From Pseudomonas sp. ANT_J12 (lineage in GTDB: Bacteria; Pseudomonadota; Gammaproteobacteria; Pseudomonadales; Pseudomonadaceae), in assembly GCF_008370045.1 (NCBI RefSeq), contig NZ_VOBN01000029.1, positions 1 to 64,000 on the forward strand: a DNA stretch of 64,000 bases. The letters are read 5' to 3'. Made by a program: the position numbers and the translations under genes. The notes beneath the pieces were generated by a model. That model did not search any database and was not told where the DNA came from. It saw only the letters and a program-made list of their open reading frames with translations. Positions 24,979 through 35,487 of the stretch are shown piece after piece; within the stretch, counting starts at the first letter, position 1, and each line of letters opens with the position of its first letter.

Positions 24979-26337
24979 CTATCGGTAGGCTGGATCTTTG
25001 CAGTTGTTGGCCGGATCGAAGGTGGCCTCTGTTCTCTCTTTCCCCCAAATCTTATTCCCGGCCGGTTTTGGATTCTCAGCGTAATAGCGGTTGCGTTCCT
25101 CGAAATAGCGGTCAATGGCCTCGCTCGCTGCTTCCACCGACGAATAATCACTATTGTGGATGATCGCCCGAGCCATTCCACTAAACACTGACTCAATGAC
25201 GTTCAGGAACTGTGCTGAGGCAGGCAGCGGCGCTAGCTCAATACGGGGCATGCCGTCGGCCCTAGCGTTGTTCTTATCAACGAAAGCCAGTAACTGCTTA
25301 GACATGTGCCAGGAAGCTGCGTCCCATGAGAGGTAGAGTGTTTTCGCAGTACGGTATTCGTTTAGGAGTATTTCGGCCATCCTGATCATCTCAGTTGTGT
25401 TTTTTGCCCGAGAGTAGAAGTGCGTCACCCTGTTGTGTGAAAGCTCTAGGGCGGCGGTCGCTATCAGCCATCCCTTCGATTTCTGCCACTGAGGCACGCT
25501 AGGGCTCTCGCCGGGCCCGGCAAGAATGCGTCCGGGCTTGGCCTTTACGGCGAATGGCCCGTATTCATCAATAGAGAAGAAGCGCTCGTTGTCACCCAGG
25601 TGTGAAAGAACATCCTGGACGCGTTGAAGCTTCTGCCGGTATTCCGGATCGGTGCTGGTGAGAACAACCTTGGCCGACCTCCACCGGAATCCCGTGTTTC
25701 GAATTGCCTCGCGTATAACGTCATCGCTCGCAGAGAATCCCCTGGCAACGAGGGTTTTTTTAAGATCGGCCATTCTCCAGGTCGTTCGGATGAATCCTGA
25801 GAGCGACGGCGGCTCGTGCAAGAGACTGAACAAGGCCGCCCTGAAAGCATCGTCGTCAGCCTTACGAGGTAGTTTCTTTCTGCCGAGCAGGGCATCGAGC
25901 CCTCCAGTGTCGAATAACGCGGAACACCTCCTGACTGTCGTTTTGGACAGGCCGAGATGATCGACAATTGCGTTGATGGTGAACCCGCTTCTGCGTGCCA
26001 TAACGGCGAGGACTTTCTTGCGCCGATAGCGGCCCAAGCCGTATAGAGCTGACTGTAATGAATTGCTCGGCAAGGCTCCACGTTCAAGGTCATACAGCCA
26101 CTCCATCCAACGCTGCCGCACTATGTCAACGTGGGGGATGGATGGGGAAAGAGAAAGACTTCTCTGCTGTGGCTTCGGGATGCTCCGGCCACCATAGCCG
26201 GGCGGAGATTCGAAGATGAGGATTTTCCGCAGAGTCGACCTGCTCATCCCTTCTTTCTTTGCCACGGAGTGGATCGACTCGCCTAACGAGAGCACCCGTT
26301 TACGGATTCGTCGCCATTGGGATAGGTTTGAATACAC
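24979..26337 (-). mobile_element. IS630-family insertion sequence transposase
   Basis: A 452-residue intact transposase. The N-terminal HTH domains ('SRSTLRKIL', 'FTINAIVDHLGLSKTTVRRC') precede a DDE_3 catalytic core: 'FFSIDEYGPFA' (Asp), 'LYLSWDAASWHMS' (Asp) and 'ASAQFLNVIESVFSGM' (Glu). The gene lies just upstream of vgrG on the same strand. The terminal repeats are not resolved with certainty; GTTCGCC occurs inward-facing near 24928 and, inverted, near 26424, as a possible weak pair. IS630 elements duplicate a TA target. Confidence 0.85.
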
Positions 26338-26611
26338 GGCCGCCTCCTTAAGGAAACTGTACTGCTGAATATAAGCCTCATTCGAGTTCGGAATCGCAAG
26401 AATCTAATACGGCGTCCATGGGCGAACAGACTGCTGAGTCTCACCGCCCGTAACACTTGCTACGAGCTCTAATAGAACACCTGGATGCGCCTTCTGGGAT
26501 AGGTGGTACCCGGCCAAAAGCAAACGATCCAAGAGCGCCGATATTTCCCAATTGCTGCCGCATATCTGGGAACCAACTAGACTGGGATAACTCCCAACCG
26601 AAGAACATAGA

Positions 26612-27118
26612 ATGCTCATTGTCTTCAGCGGCCTTCCAGGTACCGGAAAAACGACTATCGCAAGTGACCTTGCCACCAGAACAAGTGCCGTGTATCTGCG
26701 GATCGATACGATTGAGCAGGCTATCCGAAATTCCGGTGCTCTGGCACAAGACGTGGGGCGGAGCGGTTACATGGTCGCTAATGAGCTTGCTCTGACCAAT
26801 CTTCGTTCTGGCAACACGGTCATAGTTGACTGTGTGAACCCAGTAATCGAAAGCCGACAAGCGTGGAGCGAAATCGCTACACGGTCTGGTGTTCCATTAG
26901 TGAATATCCAGATCGTATGCTCTGATAACCATGAACACCAGCGACGGGTTGAAGCCAGGAAGACTGATATTCTTGGGCTGGCTCCACCAACTTGGCAGTC
27001 TGTACTGGATCATGAATATGAGGCGTGGGATAACGCACCATTTAATATAGATACAGCCCTGACGTCTCCGGCGGAAGCAGTGGCGATGATCGCCAGACGA
27101 TTTTTATCCGGGGAGTAG
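26612..27118 (+). CDS. P-loop kinase-like AAA protein
   Basis: A 168-residue small NTPase. It begins directly with Walker A ('MLIVFSGLPGTGKTT'), then 'YLRIDTIEQAIR' and 'VIVDCVNPVIESR' (Walker B-like), 'RRVEARKTDILGL' (Arg lid) and 'PTWQSVLDHEY'. The layout is that of AAA_33/zeta-like kinases acting on small molecules or nucleotides; the substrate is unknown. Only a weak purine stretch precedes ATG 26612. It stands alone between the IS and the sensor kinase. Confidence 0.75.
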   Translation: MLIVFSGLPGTGKTTIASDLATRTSAVYLRIDTIEQAIRNSGALAQDVGRSGYMVANELALTNLRSGNTVIVDCVNPVIESRQAWSEIATRSGVPLVNIQIVCSDNHEHQRRVEARKTDILGLAPPTWQSVLDHEYEAWDNAPFNIDTALTSPAEAVAMIARRFLSGE

Positions 27119-27552
27119 CGCCAGCTAAAGGCCCAATGTAGCAAGGGATGATCAGCGGACGCTGATGCTCTGGCGCGCGGGATACGTAGCCGATCTCAGT
27201 CCGTCATGACAGACGGAAATCGGACGACCTCTGCTGGTCACGGCAGGAGGGAGTCGACCAAGAGCAAACTTACTCTGGTGTCTAAGAAACCTAGGCCGAT
27301 TCAGAGTGATATTGGGTCGGATGGAAACCCATACCGTACTGGTACTGGGGATACCGGTAACCTGGAGACATTAATTTCAGCAAAACCTGCGCTCAACCCC
27401 TCAGAACCGGGCGCACCGAACAATTTTCCATAAAACCGCTGATTTTCCCCCTCTCGGTTTAAGGCCTATGTTATGTATGCGAACTAAGCTTCAGGCCCCC
27501 CGCCAGGGTTCGACATTTAATAATTAAGGCGAATGCCTTCTGCAACGGAATT
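27119..27552. other. intergenic region before the sensor kinase
   Basis: No gene is supported here; an ORF at 27206-27433 lacks a ribosome site and a recognisable family. A nested dyad (CCGTC/GACGG at 27201-27216) and AAACCG/CGGTTT (27433-27460) are present; the second could be a weak terminator. Confidence 0.4.
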
Positions 27553-30500
27553 ATGCAGGTGAGAAAAAAATATAAATTTTTTGCATGGGGCTGGGGAGTA
27601 GCTATCACTCTGGTAGTGGGGGGCGGAGCAAGCATCCTAGGAAGCTGGATCCTGGAGCGCATCAACGAACAGCGGGCTACAGAAGCTCTCGCAGTAACCA
27701 CCGAGGATGCTGCAGAGTTGGTCTTAACGCGTCTCAATCTTTACCAATACGGATTGAGAGGTGCTCGTGGTGCCGTGCTGACAGCGGGTGAACATGGCAT
27801 AAGTCGCGAGGTTTTCGACCGATATATCCAAACGCGCGATCTTGCATCTGAGTTCCCTGGCGCACGGGCGATGGGCTTTGTCAGGCGGGTGGCGGAGCGC
27901 GACGAAAGCGTTTTTCTCAAACAAGCCCGCGCCGATGGGAAAGCAGATTTCTCCATTCGCCAAATATCACCCGATTCAGGCGAGCGCTATGTCATCCAGT
28001 ATGTCGCGCCTGTTGAAAGTAACCAAGCTGCAATCGGCCTGGATATTGCCTCAGAGACTTCTCGTCGCGAAGCCGCCGAATACGCTATGCAAAGCGGTAA
28101 AGCGCAGATCACCGGCCCCATCACGCTGATACAGGCAATGGGTAAACCACAGCAGTCTTTTCTGGTTCTGATGCCGATTTACCGGGGAGGAGTGACCCCG
28201 CTGACCGCCGCCGAACGCGATGCTGCAGCATTTGGCTGGAGCTATGCCGCGTTGCAAATGGAGGAGGTACTCAAAGGTCTGCGTATTGAAAATGAGACTG
28301 TGCATCTGCGAATGAGAGATATCACAGTCCCAGGACAAGAGGTGCTCTTTTATGAAAGTACCGACGACTCTACTAGCCATGAATCGCTGATGACCCATCA
28401 GCTGGAGCGGGAGGTATATGGGAGGCGGTGGCAAATTGAACTCGGCGCAAATCCGCTGTTCATCCAACGTTTGCATCAGGTCTCGCCGAAAGCACTGCTC
28501 ATTCTTGGTGGTTTAGTCACCCTTCTACTGGCTGCTCTGGTTGGTGTAGTGGGTGTCAGTCGCCAACGTCGGCGTCAGATATTGGCCGAGCAGGCAAGTC
28601 TGGCTGCAATCGTCGAAAGCTCGGCCGATGGCATTATCGGAAAAACGCTTGATGGTATCGTCACCAATTGGAACAAGGGTGCCGAGCACCTTTTTGGCTA
28701 TACCGCCGAGGAGGCAGTAGGTCAGACACTGGTCAGCCTGATTGTTCCTGAAGAGTTTGTAGCTGAGGAAGCTCATATTCTTGAACGCATAAAAACGGGG
28801 GAGCGAATCACCAGCTTCGATACCCAGCGCCGTCGAAAGGATAGCCAGCTAATTGATGTCTCCGCCAGTATTTCACCCATTTATGGCGAGGGTGGTCGCG
28901 TCGTTGGAGCCTCCAAAACGATAAGGGATGTCTCTGCAAAAAAAGCAGCAGAGGCACGAATTCTCGATCTCAATTCCAATCTCGAGGAGCAGGTAGCGCA
29001 ACGGACTTCTGAGTTGCGGCAACTCAATCTGTTGTTGGGCTCTGTGCTGCGTTCGGCCACTGAGGTCTCGATCATCGCGACAGACCTTGACGGTGTAATC
29101 CGTGTGTTTAACAAAGGCGCAGAGCATTTGTTGGGTTATGACGCCGATGAGTTACTGGATAAACATACGCCTGCGTTACTCCATTTACCGGAGGAAGTCG
29201 CTGCTCGTGGCGCTGAGCTGACCAAGGAGTTCGCTCAGTTAATCGAGGGTTTCCAAGTGCTCGTCTATAAACCGGAACTTGAAGGTGCAGAAACACGGGA
29301 ATGGACGTACATCCGTAAGGACGGCTCGCAGCTCCCAATCACTCTGGTGGTCACGGCCATGCGTGATGAGAATGGCGAGTTGAGCGGCTACCTGGGTATG
29401 GCGCTAAACATCACCGAGCGTAAAGCCGCCGAAAAGGAGCAGTCTGCGAGTTTGGAGAGAACACAGAAACAACGCAGCGAGCTGATGGCGGCGCGTGATC
29501 ATCTGTTGATGGCCGCTGAGGTAGCGGAGCTGGGTATCTGGTCTTGGACACTTGCGGACAACTCCCTGCAGTGGAATGACCGTATGTTCGAGTTTTATGA
29601 TCTGCCCCTGCTATTACGCAATACGGGTCTGAGTTATGAGCATTGGTACTCTCGCGTCCACCCAGACGATGTTGTGGCAGCGGCGGGACAGTTGAGTGCC
29701 GCAGTCAAGGGGCTGGATGTATACAATTCGATTTTTCGTGTTGTTCGGCTTGATGGCCAGATACGCTATATCCATGCAGGCGCACAAATTGAACGCGATA
29801 ATGGTGGTGTCGTATTGCGTGTCACCGGTATCAATCGTGACATAACTATCCAACGCGAACTGGAGTCTCGCCTGCTTTACGCTAAGGAGCAGGCCGATGC
29901 AGCGAGTGCGGCTAAGTCTGCCTTTCTGGCCAACATGAGCCATGAAATACGCACGCCGATGAATGCTGTGTTGGGTATGTTGCAGTTGGTGCAAAATACT
30001 GACCTGAATGGCCGTCAGCTCGATTATGTGACCAAAGCGCAGACCGCTGCGAAATCGCTGCTGGGCTTGCTCAATGACATCCTCGACTACTCCAAGATTG
30101 AGGCCGGCAAGCTGCAACTCGATGTGCACCCGTTCGAGCTCGAACCACTCATGCGTGACCTCGCCGTGGTGTTGGCAGGCAACCAGGGTCAAAAAGAGGT
30201 CGAGGTCATGTTCGACCTGGACTCTAATCTACCCAACGACCTGATAGGCGATAGCCTGCGGCTGCAACAGGTGCTGATAAACCTAGCGGGTAATGCTCTC
30301 AAGTTCACCATGGAAGGCCAGATAGTGGTCAGCGTCGAGCAACTGTTGCGCACAGAAAGCTCTGTGAGCGTGCGCATTGCCGTTTCTGATACAGGCATTG
30401 GTATCAGTCCTGAACAACTTCAGCGAATTTTTGAAGGTTTTACTCAGGCCGAGGCGTCGACCACTCGTCGTTTTGGCGGCACAGGTTTGGGCTTGGTGAT

Positions 30501-32106
30501 CTGCAAGCGGCTGGTCAACTTGATGGGCGGGGAGCTTCAGGTGGAGAGCAAACAGGGCGCCGGTAGTCGCTTCTGGTTCGATATAACCTTGGATGTAGCT
30601 AAGACTTCGCTGCTGAGGTCGGTCTGTCCAAAAGTCGATGTATCTATGCGGATATTGATCGTTGACGACAACGCCATGGCAGGTGAGTTGCTGCTGAGAA
30701 CCGTTCACGCAATGGGATGGAAGGCCGATCACGTGAGTGATGGCACACTAGCGGTTGAGTCGGTAAAAAAAGCCCGGGCGCGAGGCGAAGCCTACGACGT
30801 GGTGCTGATGGACTGGCGGATGTCCGATATGGATGGGCTGAGCGCTGCGCAATTGATCCAGCAGCAAGGCAACGGCATGCCACCGCCAAAGGTCATTATG
30901 ATCACCGCTTACGGCCGCGAAGTGCTGGCCGATGCCCATCAAATGGGAGACGCCCCCTTCGTGGGATTTCTTACCAAGCCTGTTACTCCTAAACAGTTAG
31001 CCGATGCTGTTCTGCGAGCATTCGATGGCAAAGGTCTTTTGCAATCATCTCCATCTAGATCCGCCGTTGACAGGCCGCGCCGTCTTGCCGGGCTGCGGCT
31101 ATTGGTAGTGGAAGACAATATGCTCAATCGGCAGGTTGCCGATGAGTTACTGGCAGGCGAGGGCGCTGAGGTGATGCTGGCTGAAGGTGGGCTTGAAGGT
31201 GTGAGTAGGGTATTGGCTGAGAGTGTGCCCTTCGACGCCGTGCTAATGGATATCCAGATGCCGGATATTGATGGTTTTGAGGCGACCCGTCGCATTCGAT
31301 CGAATTCGCGCTTTGCAGCGTTGCCGATTGTGGCGATGACCGCAAATGCTTCCAATACAGACCGTGAGGCTTGCCTGGCGGCGGGGATGAATGCGCATGT
31401 CGGCAAGCCCATAAATCTGGAGCAACTCGTCGCAACGTTACTTTTTCAAACGGGCCGTGAGGAAAACCAAGCCTCTCCATTTTTGAGGCAAGGCAATACA
31501 GCCGAAGGCGTGATCGAGTCTCGTGCATCGATCATTGATCGATTTGGCGGTGATCTTGATTTGATCCGCAATGTGCTGCGTAACTTTGGCCCGGAATCGG
31601 AAAAACAGCTAATTCGGTTGCGGGATCAGATCCAGCGCCACGATGCCCCGGGGGCCGCTTTCGTGCTCCATTCGATTAAAGGCAGCAGCGGTACCATGGG
31701 GGCAAGCGCACTGTCGCTGCTGGCCGGCAACTTGGAGCACGCACTAAATCACGGTGGTGCAGAATCTGTCGCTAGCACCTTTGCTGACTCAATATGGATT
31801 GATCAATTAAGTGTGTTACTGCAACAAAGTCTTGAGCAGATGAATCTCGAATTTGGCCAGAGTCCACGTGAAAACATCAGTACAGGCGAGGATTCAATTG
31901 CGCCTGCGCATTGGAGAGAGTGCATGGAGGAGATCTTATTGTTGCTGGAAGCTGGCAACCTACAAGCCATAGAGCTGGCAGACGCACTGGCGTCAAAAAC
32001 TCCTCAATCCCTGCGGCCACAGTTTGACGAACTTGTTGCCATGGTTCAGTCGCTAGACTTTTCGGCTGCGATGCCGATTGGTCGTGAACTTTTGAGATAT
32101 GCCTGA
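27553..32106 (+). CDS. hybrid sensor histidine kinase (CHASE-PAS3-HisKA-HATPase-REC2-Hpt)
   Basis: A 1517-residue membrane phosphorelay kinase. A TM helix at ~10-30 and a CHASE sensor in the periplasm ('GYRYVIQYVAP'-like 'GERYVIQYVAP', 'IGLDIASE') end at a second TM near 314-336. Three PAS domains follow (~345-460, 490-610, 650-770). The HisKA box 'FLANMSHEIRTPMNAVLGM' holds His797; the HATPase has 'LINLAGNALKFT' and 'GGTGLGLVICKRL'. Two receiver domains start near 1034 ('RILIVDDN') and 1180 ('RLLVVEDN'), and a C-terminal Hpt has His1373 in 'VLHSIKGSSGTMGA'. The stop overlaps the next start by one base, so it signals with the GGDEF protein. Confidence 0.9.
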   Translation: MQVRKKYKFFAWGWGVAITLVVGGGASILGSWILERINEQRATEALAVTTEDAAELVLTRLNLYQYGLRGARGAVLTAGEHGISREVFDRYIQTRDLASEFPGARAMGFVRRVAERDESVFLKQARADGKADFSIRQISPDSGERYVIQYVAPVESNQAAIGLDIASETSRREAAEYAMQSGKAQITGPITLIQAMGKPQQSFLVLMPIYRGGVTPLTAAERDAAAFGWSYAALQMEEVLKGLRIENETVHLRMRDITVPGQEVLFYESTDDSTSHESLMTHQLEREVYGRRWQIELGANPLFIQRLHQVSPKALLILGGLVTLLLAALVGVVGVSRQRRRQILAEQASLAAIVESSADGIIGKTLDGIVTNWNKGAEHLFGYTAEEAVGQTLVSLIVPEEFVAEEAHILERIKTGERITSFDTQRRRKDSQLIDVSASISPIYGEGGRVVGASKTIRDVSAKKAAEARILDLNSNLEEQVAQRTSELRQLNLLLGSVLRSATEVSIIATDLDGVIRVFNKGAEHLLGYDADELLDKHTPALLHLPEEVAARGAELTKEFAQLIEGFQVLVYKPELEGAETREWTYIRKDGSQLPITLVVTAMRDENGELSGYLGMALNITERKAAEKEQSASLERTQKQRSELMAARDHLLMAAEVAELGIWSWTLADNSLQWNDRMFEFYDLPLLLRNTGLSYEHWYSRVHPDDVVAAAGQLSAAVKGLDVYNSIFRVVRLDGQIRYIHAGAQIERDNGGVVLRVTGINRDITIQRELESRLLYAKEQADAASAAKSAFLANMSHEIRTPMNAVLGMLQLVQNTDLNGRQLDYVTKAQTAAKSLLGLLNDILDYSKIEAGKLQLDVHPFELEPLMRDLAVVLAGNQGQKEVEVMFDLDSNLPNDLIGDSLRLQQVLINLAGNALKFTMEGQIVVSVEQLLRTESSVSVRIAVSDTGIGISPEQLQRIFEGFTQAEASTTRRFGGTGLGLVICKRLVNLMGGELQVESKQGAGSRFWFDITLDVAKTSLLRSVCPKVDVSMRILIVDDNAMAGELLLRTVHAMGWKADHVSDGTLAVESVKKARARGEAYDVVLMDWRMSDMDGLSAAQLIQQQGNGMPPPKVIMITAYGREVLADAHQMGDAPFVGFLTKPVTPKQLADAVLRAFDGKGLLQSSPSRSAVDRPRRLAGLRLLVVEDNMLNRQVADELLAGEGAEVMLAEGGLEGVSRVLAESVPFDAVLMDIQMPDIDGFEATRRIRSNSRFAALPIVAMTANASNTDREACLAAGMNAHVGKPINLEQLVATLLFQTGREENQASPFLRQGNTAEGVIESRASIIDRFGGDLDLIRNVLRNFGPESEKQLIRLRDQIQRHDAPGAAFVLHSIKGSSGTMGASALSLLAGNLEHALNHGGAESVASTFADSIWIDQLSVLLQQSLEQMNLEFGQSPRENISTGEDSIAPAHWRECMEEILLLLEAGNLQAIELADALASKTPQSLRPQFDELVAMVQSLDFSAAMPIGRELLRYA

Positions 32107-33053
32107 TGGAACAATCGATGGAAGCTTGGTTGCCGCATCCCCATAGCCGTCCAAAACTCCTTATTGTCGACGACCAACCGACAAATATCCGGGTACTCCA
32201 TGAGCTATTTCGTGAGGACTGTGATGTGTTCATGGCCACCAGTGGTGAACAGGCGATCGGGCTATGCCGGCTACAACTACCCGACCTGATTTTGCTGGAC
32301 GTGGTCATGGAGGGCATTGACGGGCATGAAGTATGTCGTCGACTCAAGGCTGACCCTGCGACCCAGGGCATTCCAATCATATTCATTACCGCGCAGCAGC
32401 AGGAGTCAGATGAAGTGTCCGGTCTGGAGCTTGGCGCGGTGGACTTCATCAGCAAGCCCATCAATCCCACCATTGTCAGAGCTCGGGTAAGAACACATCT
32501 GACCTTGAAACTACAGAACGATCTGCTGCGTTCAATGGCGTTGATGGACGGCCTTACCGGAGTGGCCAACCGACGCAAATTCGATGAGGATATTTTGGCG
32601 GATTGGCGCCAGTGCTATAGAGAGCGAAAGCCGCTATCGCTCGTTTTAGTGGATGTCGATTTTTTCAAACGCTACAACGACCAATACGGGCATCAGGCGG
32701 GAGATGGCTGCTTGAAATCTGTTGCCCATGAGTTATCCCTAACGGTTAGGCGCCCGTATGACCTAGTAGCTCGGTACGGCGGCGAAGAGTTTGCCTGCGT
32801 GCTGCCCAATACAAACCTTGCTGGCGCGGTGGAAATGGCAGAGCGAATGCAAGAGCGCATCCGAGCTTTAGGTATCGAGCATTCTGCTTCAGATGTGAAT
32901 AGTGTGGTCACGGTTTCTCTTGGCGTCGCAACGGTAACTCCCACTGGCGATCTTACTATTAGCGCTTTGATAGAGGCGGCGGACAAGCAACTCTACAGAG
33001 CAAAGATAGCTGGTAGAGCTAGGGTATGTTCATCAGCAATATCGTCCAAGTAA
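32106..33053 (+). CDS. REC-GGDEF diguanylate cyclase response regulator
   Basis: A 315-residue protein. A receiver domain (residues ~18-135: 'KLLIVDDQPTNIRVL', 'LILLDVVMEG', 'FITAQQ', 'FISKPIN') is followed by a GGDEF domain with an active-site 'RYGGEEF'. Five residues upstream is 'RPYD', an RxxD inhibitory I-site, so product inhibition by c-di-GMP is expected. It is coupled to the kinase by a 1-nt overlap, which makes it the probable phosphorelay output: a signal sensed outside is converted to c-di-GMP. Confidence 0.92.
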   Translation: MEQSMEAWLPHPHSRPKLLIVDDQPTNIRVLHELFREDCDVFMATSGEQAIGLCRLQLPDLILLDVVMEGIDGHEVCRRLKADPATQGIPIIFITAQQQESDEVSGLELGAVDFISKPINPTIVRARVRTHLTLKLQNDLLRSMALMDGLTGVANRRKFDEDILADWRQCYRERKPLSLVLVDVDFFKRYNDQYGHQAGDGCLKSVAHELSLTVRRPYDLVARYGGEEFACVLPNTNLAGAVEMAERMQERIRALGIEHSASDVNSVVTVSLGVATVTPTGDLTISALIEAADKQLYRAKIAGRARVCSSAISSK

Positions 33054-33243
33054 AAGTCTCTACTGCTGCTAAGGATGGTCTGAAGTAGTTATGTGTTTCT
33101 GGCTGACTTCGGCCATCGCCTATTTTTAAAGTGACGAGTCCATTCAACACGCTCAGATCACTAACTCTTTCCTGTCTTTATAGCTGCTGCGAATACCTTA
33201 TATCGTCGAGACGTTGCTTCATCATACGGCTAGCGTCGTTAAT

Positions 33244-33282
33244 GGGAGCGTAGATAAGATATCTTTACTACGCTCCCCGTTT
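33244..33282. terminator. hairpin between convergent genes
   Basis: GGGAGCGTAG and CTACGCTCCC form a perfect 10-bp stem around 14 nt, followed on the plus side by CGTTTT. It lies between the GGDEF gene and the convergent beta-lactamase gene. Confidence 0.6.
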
Positions 33283-33286
33283 TGGC

Positions 33287-34186
33287 TCATACGTTGGAAG
33301 CTATCTTTCCGATCAATGCTATAGCTTTGTCACATTGCTCTTTCGATGCATTTGGCATAAACGTATAGGCAATTGCGATCACGGCGCCCCGATCAGCAGG
33401 CCAGGCGACACCAATATCATTGGCATTGCCCACTCCATTAGTACCGGTTTTCTCCCCGACCAACCAGGATGCTGGCATACCGGCCCGCAGTCGAGCACCC
33501 CCAGTCTTGCCCTCTATCATCCATGCCGCTAGCTGATGCCGAGAAGAGGGCAAAAGCACTTCCCCGAGCAGCAGTAGCTGTAAAGTCTTCATCATGGCTA
33601 GTGGTGTGGTGGTGTCCCGTTCATCACCCTCATGATCATGTTCATTGAGGTCTGGCTCGTAACGATCCAACCTGGTGGTATCGTCACTAATAGAGCGCAA
33701 ATATGCGGTGACTGCTTCCGGGCCACCAACGCTTCGAATCAAAACGTTGGCGGCTGCATTGTCGCTCCACGCTACGGCTGCCTGACATAGCTCTGCGACT
33801 GTTATGCCTGGCTCGCCGAGTTGTTTCTCGGTGATGGGTGTCCACCCACCAAGGTCTGATTCACTGACTACGAGGCGGTGATCAAAGGTCTCTTCACCGC
33901 TGTCGACCCTTGCTAGCACTGCCGCTGCGATGAATAGCTTGCTAGTGCTATTGAAAAGGAATCGCTCATTGCCTCTATGGCTAGCGATGGCCCCTGTGGA
34001 GCAGTTCATCAGTGCGACGCCCAGCCTTCCTCCATGCTCGCGCTCAAGTTTTTGCAGTTGTATCTCGATGTCGTTTGCAGCGGTGGGTGAGGGGGCTGTA
34101 ATGGCCAACGCAGGTGCCTGGATGGCGAATGCAGCACTGGCTGCCGTCATCGATGCGATAATCTGGCGGCGTGAAAATGTCGGCAT
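33287..34186 (-). CDS. class A beta-lactamase with Tat signal
   Basis: A 299-residue serine beta-lactamase. The N-terminal 'SRRQIIASMTAASAAFA' is a twin-arginine signal with a cleavage site near 'APALA'. Class A motifs are complete: 'NSTSKLF' (Ser70-x-x-Lys73), 'WSDNAA' (SDN loop), 'RYEPDLNE' (Glu166 omega loop) and 'GEKTGTN' (Lys234-Thr-Gly). It should be exported folded to the periplasm and hydrolyse penicillins or early cephalosporins; spectrum cannot be judged. No AmpR-type regulator is adjacent. Gap 34187-34422 shows nothing. Confidence 0.9.
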   Translation of the reverse strand: MPTFSRRQIIASMTAASAAFAIQAPALAITAPSPTAANDIEIQLQKLEREHGGRLGVALMNCSTGAIASHRGNERFLFNSTSKLFIAAAVLARVDSGEETFDHRLVVSESDLGGWTPITEKQLGEPGITVAELCQAAVAWSDNAAANVLIRSVGGPEAVTAYLRSISDDTTRLDRYEPDLNEHDHEGDERDTTTPLAMMKTLQLLLLGEVLLPSSRHQLAAWMIEGKTGGARLRAGMPASWLVGEKTGTNGVGNANDIGVAWPADRGAVIAIAYTFMPNASKEQCDKAIALIGKIASNV

Positions 34187-34422
34187 GAAGAGGCGCCTAT
34201 GAAGTATTAAAGTTGAATTCTGAATTATATCAGAAGGTATGGTTAATTCTTCTGTACTGCTCGGGTGTTATATATCCGGAAGTTTCCGCCTGTTTTATCG
34301 GGGCGCTACCGCTATTTAAAACCGCACATTGAATGGTCACTGATTTCGTAAAACCCTGCGGGATGAATGCAGTTGGCAGCAGCCAGCAGTGCAAATATGT
34401 TTAGGTGGGGAGGGCTATTTAC

Positions 34423-35289
34423 CTAATCAACGTGATGGGTGTGAGCCTGTAGAGAATCCGGCACCCCTGTACGAATCAGCCCGCCTTCTTCGATCCACGT
34501 TTGGGTCGATTGATAGGCACGTTGTAGCAATTGATCGGTTTGGCTGAAATCGAACACTGATGCATTTAGAGGGCACAATGGAGCAACGACATGGATAGAG
34601 GCCCGCGAGGCGTACAATTCAATGTCTCGAACCAGTTGACGCATGCTCATCAGATTCAGTGTGTGCAGGGCTAGCGCCACGAGCCCGAGCGGTGGCTTCG
34701 GGCAAGCACAACCGAATCCGGTGGGCACCACCACGACGCGCGTTGCCCCCAGCGCAACCGCACTGGCAATCGGCGTATTGCTGGCTACACCGCCGTCGAT
34801 CAAGAACTTCTCGCCGATTCGCACGGTCGGAAACACCAGCGGAATTGCAGCACTGGCGAGCAACGCCTGTTCGGCATTGCCGCTGGACAGCAGTTCTTCG
34901 GCACCGCTGAGCAGATTGGTGGTGACGATATGCAGTGGCAATTCAGTGTCTTCGATCAGCTCGACCGGCAGCGATCGGCGCACCAGGCGTTGTAATGCTG
35001 ACGCGCGCAGCAGATGCCCGCGTCGCTGCAGTATCGCCGTGAGCGTGTCGAGTACCGAGAATGGGAACACATCGTCCTTGCGCAAGCCTCGCCAGAAGTT
35101 CGCTAGTTCCGCCACTCCCTGCGCGTTCGGTTTGGCGGCGAAGTACGCACCGTTGATGGCACCGACCGACGCACCCACCACCAGGTCAAATGAAACCTGC
35201 GCCTCTACCAGTGCTTGCAACATGCCAACCTGAACAGCTCCCAGGCTACCGCCACCCGCGAGGACGAGTGCAGTTTTTACCGTGGGCAT
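34423..35289 (-). CDS. patatin-like phospholipase
   Basis: A 288-residue RssA-type patatin. The oxyanion motif is 'LAGGGSLGAVQ', the nucleophile elbow 'VVGASVGAINGA' (Ser-Asp dyad) and the Asp box 'FLIDGGVASNTP'. There is no signal peptide, so it is a cytoplasmic or membrane-surface lipid acyl hydrolase. GGAGG lies 6 nt before ATG 35289, which excludes the upstream extension. It is divergent from the TetR gene. Confidence 0.85.
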   Translation of the reverse strand: MPTVKTALVLAGGGSLGAVQVGMLQALVEAQVSFDLVVGASVGAINGAYFAAKPNAQGVAELANFWRGLRKDDVFPFSVLDTLTAILQRRGHLLRASALQRLVRRSLPVELIEDTELPLHIVTTNLLSGAEELLSSGNAEQALLASAAIPLVFPTVRIGEKFLIDGGVASNTPIASAVALGATRVVVVPTGFGCACPKPPLGLVALALHTLNLMSMRQLVRDIELYASRASIHVVAPLCPLNASVFDFSQTDQLLQRAYQSTQTWIEEGGLIRTGVPDSLQAHTHHVD

Positions 35290-35487
35290 AGTAAACCTCC
35301 AGTGGTTACGCGCTTCAGACATTACAAGCGTAGCTGGTGAGAATGCGCTTCCCCAATCCCAATGCTAGCGCCATTGGAACGCCCGCCCGGTAGGTGAGTC
35401 GTGTGGTCAGGTGCTAATTTTATTTTGTGTCGATCGATACAAAACCTGTGTTACCGTCTACGACAAACCTGCAGAGCATCCCAGTCA

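Noticed and set aside
24900..26440. Terminal inverted repeats of the IS630 element
   Set aside because: Only a 7-bp match (GTTCGCC) could be found by eye, too weak to fix the ends.
27206..27433. 75-codon ORF upstream of the hybrid kinase
   Set aside because: No ribosome site, low-complexity composition, no family.
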